This document shows, one piece after another, positions 1 through 4,436 of a stretch of 6,448 nucleotides of DNA; the first letter of the stretch is position 1; each line of letters starts with the position of its first letter. The stretch spans positions 192,581-199,028 of the forward strand of contig NZ_DDOV01000049.1 of the NCBI RefSeq assembly GCF_002341865.1. The letters run 5' to 3'. The translations under genes were made by a program, and so were the position numbers. The notes beneath the pieces were generated by a model. The model saw only the letters and a program-made list of their open reading frames with translations. It had not been told where the DNA came from and searched no databases. The stretch is from Clostridium sp. UBA2485 (GTDB taxonomy: Bacteria; Bacillota; Clostridia; Clostridiales; Clostridiaceae).

Positions 1-5
1 AACTG

Positions 6-20
6 GCGAACACTGTTCGC
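6..20. repeat. 15-bp palindrome at the left edge
   Basis: The arms GCGAACA and TGTTCGC pair perfectly around a single central C. This stretch is much richer in GC than its surroundings. The core GAAC-ACT-GTTC resembles a Gram-positive LexA (SOS) box, but that box has four bases between GAAC and GTTC and here there are three. It could be an operator, or it could lie inside the end of a gene cut off by the window: one frame stops at 29-31 and another at 37-39. Its function is not known. Confidence 0.4.
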
Positions 21-34
21 ACCTACAATAAAAC

Positions 35-55
35 ACTAGCAATTGTATTGCTAGT
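35..55 (-). repeat. 21-bp palindrome, inverted copy of the element at 3674-3694
   Basis: The arms ACTAGCAAT and ATTGCTAGT flank a TGT loop, giving a perfect 9-bp stem. The whole 21 bases are the exact reverse complement of 3674-3694, and the flanks also match: read on the - strand, both copies have a run of six T before the stem and a T-rich stretch after it. The right-hand copy is a clear + strand terminator. This copy, by orientation, would be a weak - strand terminator (tail GTTTTATTG); on the + strand it is followed by A's and could not work that way. Confidence 0.7.
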
Positions 56-113
56 TAAAAAATCCATAATTTTTGAGAAAGTCTATCTATATATAATAGG
101 AGAGGGAAAATAA

Positions 114-413
114 ATGAAAGTAGTAAAAGCGGAATTAAAAGCAATTAGAAAAAACGGTATAGATGTAAAAGTACATAATGGATTAATGGGACTTATTACT
201 TCTATAGATAAAGAAGATATAACCTTCGAAGATATAGTAAATCATCAAGTTCATACAAAAGTTATACTTCTTACAAGAAAATGTTGCAGTTCTACACCTA
301 TGACAATATTAGAAACAGGTGTGAAGCCAGAAGATAATGAGGAGATTGTGGAATTATTAGATAGAATACTAGAGTTAATAGGAGAAGAAATAAAAGAGAA
401 TTTAAAAAAATAA
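114..413 (+). CDS. Conserved-looking small protein of unknown function (99 aa)
   Basis: I do not recognise the family. The start ATG is well placed after an AGGAGAGGG ribosome binding site at 98-106. The protein is small, highly charged and without signal peptide or membrane segment, so it is probably cytoplasmic. The first 55 residues look like alternating strands (VKAELKAI, GIDVKVH, HTKVILLT). A CC pair sits at residues 57-58, followed by SSTP. Residues 72-99 form an acidic amphipathic helix rich in Glu, Leu and Ile. The CC pair could bind metal or form disulfides, but there is no other cysteine to complete a site within one chain. A TATAAT at 92-97 with TTGAGA at 73-78 is only 13 bp spaced and would start transcription inside the ribosome binding site, so it is probably not the promoter. 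The gene is monocistronic and ends in a strong terminator at 425-454. Coding is likely; function is open. Confidence 0.8.
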   Translation: MKVVKAELKAIRKNGIDVKVHNGLMGLITSIDKEDITFEDIVNHQVHTKVILLTRKCCSSTPMTILETGVKPEDNEEIVELLDRILELIGEEIKENLKK

Positions 414-424
414 TTTAATATAAG

Positions 425-454
425 AAAGTCGTGTTTTATAATCACGACTTTTTT
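425..454 (+). terminator. Intrinsic terminator of the 99-aa gene
   Basis: The perfect 9-bp stem AAAGTCGTG / CACGACTTT (425-433 with 443-451) has a nine-base loop and a T-run at 449-454, starting 11 bases after the stop codon. On the - strand the same hairpin is followed by TTTCTTATATT, so it may also stop transcription from the convergent pirin gene, whose own 3' end (below 529) shows no separate terminator. Confidence 0.9.
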
Positions 455-528
455 AAATTTGAAAATAAATTTAATATTTAAAGCCTGTATTGTATATTCC
501 CTAAAAATATATTTCACAAATTTATAAA

Positions 529-1257
529 TTAGGCCTTTTCCATTTCTATTAATATAAAATGAGAGTTTTGAGTTGCTTTTATTTTAAATTCCTCTTCATA
601 TATTTCTAGAGCTTCTTTTTCATTAAGCTCTATAGTGTTTTTATATCTTGGCTCAAAGACTATATTTTCTATAATGGAGTTTCCTTCTATTTGTACTAAA
701 TATCCTTGACGATTTTTATTTATTTTAAATTCGATTTTTTTGTTAATATCTAATTCTAAGCTATATATGTTAACATCTTGATTAATTTTAACAGGGGCGA
801 ACCCTTTCTTACTACTTACCATATAGAGCCATTTATTCTTCTTTTCTTCTGTGTTAAAATCATAATCGCCATAGTTTGGATTGCATCCTAATTTATTAGG
901 ATATATCCATATTTGCATAATTCTTAAATCATTATTAGCTAAGTTATGTTCCTCATGAATTATCCCTGTACCTGCACTCATATATTGTATACCATCTTTT
1001 TTTACTGTTTTCTTATTTCCCATACTATCGCCATGAGTTAAATCACCTTTAATAATATAAGATATAATTTCCATATCTTTATGAGGATGATTATGAAAAC
1101 CACTACGAGGTTTAATAATATCATCATTTAGAACTCTAAGTACACCAAAGCTCTCATTTAAGGGATTATAATAATCTTCAAATGAAAAATGATGTATGCT
1201 AGATAGCCAACAATGATCGCTTGATCCCATTTCAGTTAATGTCTTTTTCTTAAACAT
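529..1257 (-). CDS. Pirin family protein (bicupin, YhhW-type)
   Basis: This is a 242-residue pirin-like bicupin, the usual length for bacterial YhhW/YhaK-type proteins. The N-terminal cupin carries the pirin metal-binding pattern: H57 and H59 in HNHPHKDMEI, then H101 and E103 in GTGIIHEEHN. These fall at the same positions I recall for E. coli YhhW, so a bound metal (iron or similar) is expected. Family members have shown quercetin 2,3-dioxygenase activity in vitro, but the physiological substrate is generally unknown; a redox- or stress-related cytoplasmic role is an inference. The C-terminal cupin (about 140-240) lacks obvious metal ligands, as is common. The start ATG is supported by AGGGAGAG at 1264-1271, six bases upstream. 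The gene stands alone, convergent with the 99-aa gene. Family assignment is firm; reaction and substrate are not. Confidence 0.93.
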   Translation of the reverse strand: MFKKKTLTEMGSSDHCWLSSIHHFSFEDYYNPLNESFGVLRVLNDDIIKPRSGFHNHPHKDMEIISYIIKGDLTHGDSMGNKKTVKKDGIQYMSAGTGIIHEEHNLANNDLRIMQIWIYPNKLGCNPNYGDYDFNTEEKKNKWLYMVSSKKGFAPVKINQDVNIYSLELDINKKIEFKINKNRQGYLVQIEGNSIIENIVFEPRYKNTIELNEKEALEIYEEEFKIKATQNSHFILIEMEKA

Positions 1258-1299
1258 ATTTTACTCTCCCTTAAAAATTTAAAATTGATATTTAACGTC

Positions 1300-1312
1300 A
1301 CAATTATATTGT
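1300..1312 (-). promoter_or_regulatory. Possible pirin-gene -10 box inside a 13-bp palindrome
   Basis: On the - strand, TATAAT (complement of 1303-1308) lies 46 bases upstream of the pirin start, but no convincing -35 box stands 16-18 bp before it. The hexamer lies inside the palindrome ACAAT-TAT-ATTGT (1300-1312), which could be an operator. Such AT-rich palindromes are frequent in this kind of genome, so this is only a candidate. Confidence 0.3.
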
Positions 1313-1318
1313 TTGTAT

Positions 1319-1362
1319 TTTTATAAATTAAATTAGTGCCATCTTTTTCTTAATTTATAAAA
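1319..1362. repeat. 13-bp perfect inverted repeat, A/T only
   Basis: The arm at 1319-1331 (TTTTATAAATTAA) is exactly complementary to that at 1350-1362 across an 18-base spacer. With no G-C pairs it would be a weak terminator. It lies upstream of the pirin gene and could be a regulatory structure or the scar of a lost element. Confidence 0.45.
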
Positions 1363-1499
1363 GGCAGCATTATCAATGTTAGACAACTTTTAAAAAAATA
1401 TACCAGTACATTAGAATATTTTTCACCATATTGCATTGCCAGAACATGTTCATAGAAAGTATGAGTATAACTTGAAGCTTTGTCTGATTGAGGCATATT

Positions 1500-1541
1500 A
1501 AAAAATAACTAGTTGTATGCTCATCTTTAACTAGCTATTTT
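1500..1541 (-). terminator. Terminator-like hairpin without an obvious gene
   Basis: The arms 1502-1514 and 1529-1541 form a 13-bp stem with one A-C mismatch and a 14-base loop. Read on the - strand the base of the stem runs into six T's (complement of 1500-1505), the form of an intrinsic terminator. No - strand gene lies upstream of it in the window, since the operon to the right is on the + strand. It may insulate the pirin gene from antisense transcription or be left over from a lost gene. Confidence 0.45.
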
Positions 1542-1556
1542 ATTTCATATACCTAA

Positions 1557-1581
1557 AATAAACCAACATCTTTGGTTTATT
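1557..1581. terminator. 10-bp perfect hairpin, possible bidirectional terminator
   Basis: AATAAACCAA (1557-1566) pairs with TTGGTTTATT (1572-1581) around the loop CATCT. The + strand side is followed by ATTTTCTTTC and the - strand side by TTAGG after a T-rich arm, so terminator activity would be modest. It lies 43 bases upstream of the -35 box of the GntR operon and would isolate that promoter from read-through. Confidence 0.45.
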
Positions 1582-1624
1582 ATTTTCTTTCAGAAACCTT
1601 ATCTAGAAGAATATTTTTTATGTA

Positions 1625-1653
1625 TTGACTTTAGGGTTTTATTAGTGTACTAT
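1625..1653 (+). promoter_or_regulatory. Sigma-A type promoter of the GntR/ABC operon
   Basis: The -35 box TTGACT (1625-1630) and the -10 box TACTAT (1648-1653) are separated by exactly 17 bp. Transcription would start near 1660, giving a leader of about 30 bases that carries the GGAGG site at 1678-1682. The -10 box lies inside the operator-like palindrome 1641-1670. Confidence 0.8.
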
Positions 1654-1670
1654 TTAAGTAGAACACTAAT
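1641..1670. promoter_or_regulatory. Operator-like palindrome for the YtrA-type repressor
   Basis: ATTAGTGT (1641-1648) and ACACTAAT (1663-1670) are perfect inverted arms, with an inner CTA/TAG pair as well. The core AGTGTA ... AACACT, with 12 bp between, closely resembles the inverted repeat that I recall as the binding site of B. subtilis YtrA. It covers the -10 box and the expected start of transcription, so a repressor bound here would block the promoter. Autoregulation by the GntR protein encoded just downstream is the natural inference. Confidence 0.75.
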
Positions 1671-1688
1671 ACGATATGGAGGTTGCAT

Positions 1689-2057
1689 ATGAAAGTTGAG
1701 TTTGATAACAATATACCCATATATTTGCAGATAATGAATATAGTAAAAAAGCAGATAATTAGGGGTGAAATAAAAGAAGGAGATAAAATTCCTTCTGTAA
1801 GAGAGTTTGCAGAAATGCTTCAAATCAATCCCAATACTATTCAGAGAACCTTCCAGGAACTTGAAAGAGAAGGAATAGTAATAACCAAAAGAGGCATGGG
1901 AAGATATGTAACGGAGGATAGTGAAAAAATTATGGAAGTTAAACAAGAAATGTCAAAAGAAATAATTACTAATTTTTTAAATGGAATGAAGTCTTTAGGG
2001 TTTGAGGAAGAAGAAATTTTAAAAATTGTATTAAAAGAAATTAAAAAAGAAAATTAA
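1689..2057 (+). CDS. GntR family transcriptional regulator, YtrA subfamily
   Basis: This is a 122-residue DNA-binding repressor. The N-terminal winged helix-turn-helix covers about residues 8-74: IPIYLQIMNIVKKQI opens it, PSVREFAEMLQINPNTIQRTFQELEREG (35-62) is the GntR helix-turn-helix, and ITKRGMGRYV is the wing. Only a short helical tail of about 45 residues follows. That is the mark of the YtrA subfamily, which has no large effector domain and usually controls an adjacent ABC transporter. The ATG at 1689 is preferred over the in-frame TTG at 1683 because GGAGG at 1678-1682 is six bases before the ATG and touches the TTG. The ABC ATPase begins 16 bases after the stop, so they form one operon. 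The signal is unknown; in characterised relatives these operons are induced by cell-wall-active antibiotics. Confidence 0.95.
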   Translation: MKVEFDNNIPIYLQIMNIVKKQIIRGEIKEGDKIPSVREFAEMLQINPNTIQRTFQELEREGIVITKRGMGRYVTEDSEKIMEVKQEMSKEIITNFLNGMKSLGFEEEEILKIVLKEIKKEN

Positions 2058-2073
2058 TTTAGAGGTGAATATA

Positions 2074-2775
2074 ATGGGAGATTTATTAAAAGTTGATAAT
2101 GTAACTAAGAAATATTCCTCTACTATTGCATTAAATAACGTTACTTTAAATATAGGAAAAGGAAAAATTGTAGGATTATTAGGAAGTAATGGGAGCGGTA
2201 AAACTACTTTATTAAAATTAATCGCTGGACTTTCAAGATATAATTCAGGAAATATTACTGTTATGGATAAGGAAATAGGTATAGAGACAAAAGAAATTGT
2301 ATCATTTATGTCAGATAAACATTTCTTTGAAAAGTGGATGAAAATAAGTGATACCATAAATTTTTATAAAGATTTCTATAAAGATTTTGATGAAGAGAAA
2401 GCATTAAAAATGTTAGAGTTTATGAATTTAAATGTTGAGCAAAAAGTTAATACACTATCCAAAGGTATGGCTGAGAAGCTTCATTTAAGCTTAGTTTTAT
2501 CAAGAAAAGCTAAACTTTATTTATTAGATGAGCCTATAGGTGGAGTAGATCCTGTAGGAAGAGATAAAATTTTAGATGCAATTATAAATTTTTATGATGA
2601 GGAAAGTACAATTTTATTTTCAACTCATTTAATTAGAGATGTAGAAAGAATATTTGATGAAGTTATATTTATTAAAGAAGGAAATGTAATTCTACATGAT
2701 AATGTTGAAGATATAAGACTTAAAGAAAAAGTTTCTATTCATGATAAATTTAAGGAGGTATATGGGGAATGCTAA
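2074..2775 (+). CDS. ABC transporter ATP-binding protein (YtrB-like)
   Basis: This 233-residue ATPase would power the membrane protein encoded next. Walker A is GSNGSGKTT (37-45), the signature is the variant LSKGM (128-132) instead of LSGGQ, Walker B is LYLLDEP (148-154), the D-loop follows as GGVDPVGRD, and the switch histidine is H185 in STHL. The usual Q-loop glutamine seems to be absent: the corresponding region reads SFMSDKHFFEKW (77-88), with D81 about where Q is expected, as in some YtrB/BcrA-type proteins. The catalytic residues are intact, so it should hydrolyse ATP. ATG at 2074 is chosen over GTG at 2065 because AGAGGTG at 2061-2067 overlaps the GTG and is well spaced for the ATG. 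It overlaps the permease gene by 7 bases (2769-2775), which implies translational coupling. The substrate is unknown; export of an antibiotic or envelope-active compound is inferred from the YtrA-type regulator. Confidence 0.95.
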   Translation: MGDLLKVDNVTKKYSSTIALNNVTLNIGKGKIVGLLGSNGSGKTTLLKLIAGLSRYNSGNITVMDKEIGIETKEIVSFMSDKHFFEKWMKISDTINFYKDFYKDFDEEKALKMLEFMNLNVEQKVNTLSKGMAEKLHLSLVLSRKAKLYLLDEPIGGVDPVGRDKILDAIINFYDEESTILFSTHLIRDVERIFDEVIFIKEGNVILHDNVEDIRLKEKVSIHDKFKEVYGEC

Positions 2776-3602
2776 AATTAGTTAAATACCAATTTAAATC
2801 TAATTTTAAAAACTTGATGATATTTTTAGTAACTACATTAGTATTTCAAATACTATTTATTTTAAGATTAAACTCTCTAGTAAGTTCAGTACAAATGAGT
2901 TCAAGTAGTTTTAATGTCGGTGCGAATAATATTAGAGGAATTATAGATATAATAGTAGTATTAGGAGTGGTAGCTACTAGTGTTACTCCGTTAATACTCT
3001 TTATTCAAAATTGTAATTCTTATGAAAAAATGATGAAGAACTATAACTTGATGTTAACTCCTCAGAAAGGTATAAATTATCCATTAGCTAATTTGATTTA
3101 TTGGACAATTTGTTTAGTAGTTATAGGTTTAATAGATTTAATATTTGTTATACTTATTATTACTGATGCTAGTGGAGCTATTGGATTTGATGGGATTATT
3201 TCTATATTAAAGTTATTATTAACTCCTATGGGATTAATATTTTTAGTAAATATTTTAATTGGAATATCATTATTCTTGGTTGGAATACTTTTATCTATAA
3301 CAGTATGTACTATGAAAATTGCTAACAAATCTATACATTGGATATTTGGAATAGCATTCTTTCTAATCATTGATAAAATATATGAAGTTATAATAAATTT
3401 TGTTGAAAATAAAATAACATTTGCTAATGTCGCTTTTAATACAGATGTTTTATCTTTAAATACTTCTATAATATCTTCAGGTGTGACTGTTAGTAATGCA
3501 GCTGTTACTATAAATTTGATGGTGATGCTGGTGAAGATACTAGCTTTAGCTTTAGCTATATTTGCAACTGGCTATATAATTGATAAAAAGTTAGAAGTTT
3601 AG
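2769..3602 (+). CDS. ABC-2 type transporter membrane protein
   Basis: This 277-residue hydrophobic protein has about six membrane helices, near residues 17-34, 58-80, 107-131, 151-178, 190-211 and 247-271. A cytoplasmic N-terminus begins MLKLVKYQFKSNFKN, a form often seen at the start of ABC-2 permeases, and the basic tail DKKLEV is short. It is the membrane partner of the ATPase just upstream and probably works as a homodimer, because there is one permease for one ATPase. A strong AAGGAGG at 2752-2758 lies inside the end of the ATPase gene, and the start overlaps that stop by 7 bases. The low-complexity stretch SSVQMSSSSFNVG (39-51) lies between helices 1 and 2. The role is inferred from gene order and topology, not from a diagnostic motif; the substrate is unknown. 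The operon ends here, with a terminator at 3674-3700. Confidence 0.88.
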   Translation: MLKLVKYQFKSNFKNLMIFLVTTLVFQILFILRLNSLVSSVQMSSSSFNVGANNIRGIIDIIVVLGVVATSVTPLILFIQNCNSYEKMMKNYNLMLTPQKGINYPLANLIYWTICLVVIGLIDLIFVILIITDASGAIGFDGIISILKLLLTPMGLIFLVNILIGISLFLVGILLSITVCTMKIANKSIHWIFGIAFFLIIDKIYEVIINFVENKITFANVAFNTDVLSLNTSIISSGVTVSNAAVTINLMVMLVKILALALAIFATGYIIDKKLEV

Positions 3603-3673
3603 CAAGTCTTAAAATAATTCGCAATTATGTTGGAAATTAATTTCAATTAAAATAATTTTTTTTATTATTTTTT

Positions 3674-3700
3674 ACTAGCAATACAATTGCTAGTTTTTTT
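3674..3700 (+). terminator. Terminator of the GntR/ABC operon; copy of the 21-bp palindrome
   Basis: ACTAGCAAT (3674-3682) pairs with ATTGCTAGT (3686-3694) around ACA, followed by seven T's (3694-3700). It begins 71 bases after the last stop codon of the operon. The 21-base hairpin is the exact reverse complement of 35-55. Confidence 0.88.
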
Positions 3701-3704
3701 ATAA

Positions 3705-3723
3705 GAAGTTACTTTGTAACTTC
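3705..3723. repeat. 8-bp perfect hairpin just after the operon terminator
   Basis: GAAGTTAC (3705-3712) and GTAACTTC (3716-3723) flank a TTT loop. It sits four bases after the T-run of the terminator. There is no T-run on either side, so it is not itself a good terminator. It may protect the transcript end or be a protein-binding site. Confidence 0.5.
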
Positions 3724-3872
3724 AAGAGAAATTAATCATGATATTTATAATATAACTCTAGAACAGGACAAAGACATTAATAAATTTTAATATGAAAAAT
3801 AAATTTTCTATAAAAAATATTAATATTAATATTTAAACTTAAATTGTGGTTAATGGTAAGGAGATATTTAGA

Positions 3873-3933
3873 ATGTTATTTAGAAAAATTGAAAAGAAAC
3901 TTTAATTCTATTTTTAATGAAAGACTTATTTAA
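3873..3933 (+). pseudogene. Possible 5' remnant of an AAA ATPase (DUF4143-type) gene
   Basis: An ATG at 3873 follows a near-ideal AAGGAGA at 3858-3864 with 8-base spacing, yet the frame stops after 10 codons (MLFRKIEKKL, stop 3903-3905). Removing one T in the TTT at 3901-3903 would extend it to MLFRKIEKKLNSIFNERLI before a stop at 3931-3933. This opening resembles the first residues of DUF4143 AAA-family ATPases, but the Walker A that should follow is missing. The remnant call rests on a short match recalled from memory and is weak. A 10-codon leader peptide is the alternative. Confidence 0.25.
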
Positions 3934-4106
3934 ATATCTCTTTATAATAATTAGAATTTTTGATATTTCTAAACTTAGTAGGTAACAGAGGAATGTTTCT
4001 TCCTTCTTGATATATCAATAATAGGTGTTATTCTAGTTAAATATAGTAAATTGTCATTACATTGAAAAAATATTCCAGGTAATATATCATATGAATAGGT
4101 GGGTTT
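3926..4106 (-). pseudogene. Frameshifted remnant of an unidentified - strand gene
   Basis: Two overlapping - strand frames read like one broken protein. From 4106 to 3975 there are 43 codons including the segment PGIFFQCNDNLLYLTRI. From 4027 to 3926 another frame reads LLLIYQEGRNIPLLPTKF and ends KNSNYYKEIFK and TAA. A one-base shift near 4010-4025 would join them. Amino-acid mix and codons fit a real gene better than random AT-rich DNA, which tends to give stops every few codons. There is no start or ribosome binding site and I do not recognise the family. A decayed 3' end is the most likely reading. Confidence 0.35.
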
Positions 4107-4135
4107 TTATTATGAATCTATAAATATTTAGCTCT

Positions 4136-4168
4136 GTAAAAAATTGAGCTAGAATTGAAAAGCTCAAT
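4136..4168 (-). terminator. Orphan - strand terminator
   Basis: ATTGAGCT (4143-4150) pairs perfectly with AGCTCAAT (4161-4168) around a ten-base loop. On the - strand the stem runs into a T-run (complement of the A-run at 4138-4143), giving a standard intrinsic terminator. No - strand gene lies to its right before mtnA, which is on the + strand, so it probably belongs to a lost gene or blocks antisense transcription. Confidence 0.55.
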
Positions 4169-4366
4169 ACTTTGAAAAAATCAATATTAATTTTTTATTC
4201 TCATTAAAAATATAATAATTAATTGCAGTTTAATTATAATATTTTAAATCTTTAAATGGGCCTTAGATTAATAATAAGTGTTTAAATATTAATAGGAATT
4301 CTGTAAATAATTTATAAGATAGATTTTTAAGTTTTAGTTATTAATTATATAAAATAACCATAGATT
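4169..4366. other. AT-rich spacer upstream of mtnA with nothing recognisable
   Basis: About 200 bases contain no ORF with a start site and no clear hairpin. I looked for a SAM (S-box) riboswitch, which often precedes methionine-related genes in Firmicutes, and saw none of its conserved blocks. Confidence 0.6.
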
Positions 4367-4390
4367 AACTTAAGAAGTTTGTATTATACT
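4367..4390 (+). promoter_or_regulatory. Possible mtnA promoter (-10) and palindrome
   Basis: TATACT at 4385-4390 is a good -10 box 46 bases before the mtnA start, but the best -35 candidate (TTAACT, 4365-4370) is only 14 bp away, too close for a standard promoter. The palindrome AACTT-AAG-AAGTT (4367-4379) lies immediately upstream and may be an activator or repressor site that compensates for the weak -35. Confidence 0.35.
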
Positions 4391-4436
4391 AAAACGTTAA
4401 AAAGTATATTCAAGTAAATTTAAAGGGGGAATTTTC

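Larger units (their letters stand above)
1363..1624. other. Gap between the pirin gene and the GntR promoter, no intact gene
   Basis: There is no ORF with a start and ribosome binding site here. A 28-codon open stretch on the + strand (1415-1501) ends in the protein-like KYEYNLKLCLIEAY and then TAA. It faintly resembles the first helix of IS3/IS150-type OrfA transposase proteins (KYSxEFKLKVV), but it is too short to call. Two hairpins (1502-1541 and 1557-1581) follow directly. The arrangement is consistent with remains of decayed DNA, not with a functional gene. Confidence 0.4.

Noticed and set aside
73..97. Promoter TTGAGA / TATAAT for the 99-aa gene
   Set aside because: The spacer is only 13 bp and the transcript would begin inside the ribosome binding site.
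251..517. 88-codon ORF on the - strand
   Set aside because: It lies opposite the 99-aa gene and its terminator, has a Ser/Phe/Ile-rich composition typical of antisense reading of AT-rich genes, and lacks a ribosome binding site.
1683..1688. TTG start two codons upstream for the GntR protein
   Set aside because: The GGAGG site ends directly before it, leaving no spacing; the ATG at 1689 has the normal six bases.
1650..1946. 98-codon ORF on the - strand
   Set aside because: It is the antisense shadow of the GntR gene and runs through its promoter; composition is Phe/Tyr-rich with no family resemblance.
2065..2073. GTG start three codons upstream for the ABC ATPase
   Set aside because: The GTG overlaps the AGAGGTG ribosome binding site; the ATG at 2074 is correctly spaced.
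2031..2357. 108-codon ORF on the - strand
   Set aside because: It is the antisense shadow of the end of the GntR gene and the Walker A part of the ABC ATPase gene.
3098..3370. 90-codon ORF on the - strand
   Set aside because: It is opposite the permease gene; its Ile/Asn/Pro-rich composition reflects the reverse of membrane-helix codons.
35..3694. Insertion sequence bounded by the inverted 21-bp elements
   Set aside because: No transposase lies between them, the genes inside are ordinary chromosomal genes, and the right copy works as a normal terminator; no target duplication is visible.
4169..4436. SAM riboswitch before mtnA
   Set aside because: None of the conserved S-box blocks or its terminator hairpin is present in this AT-rich leader.
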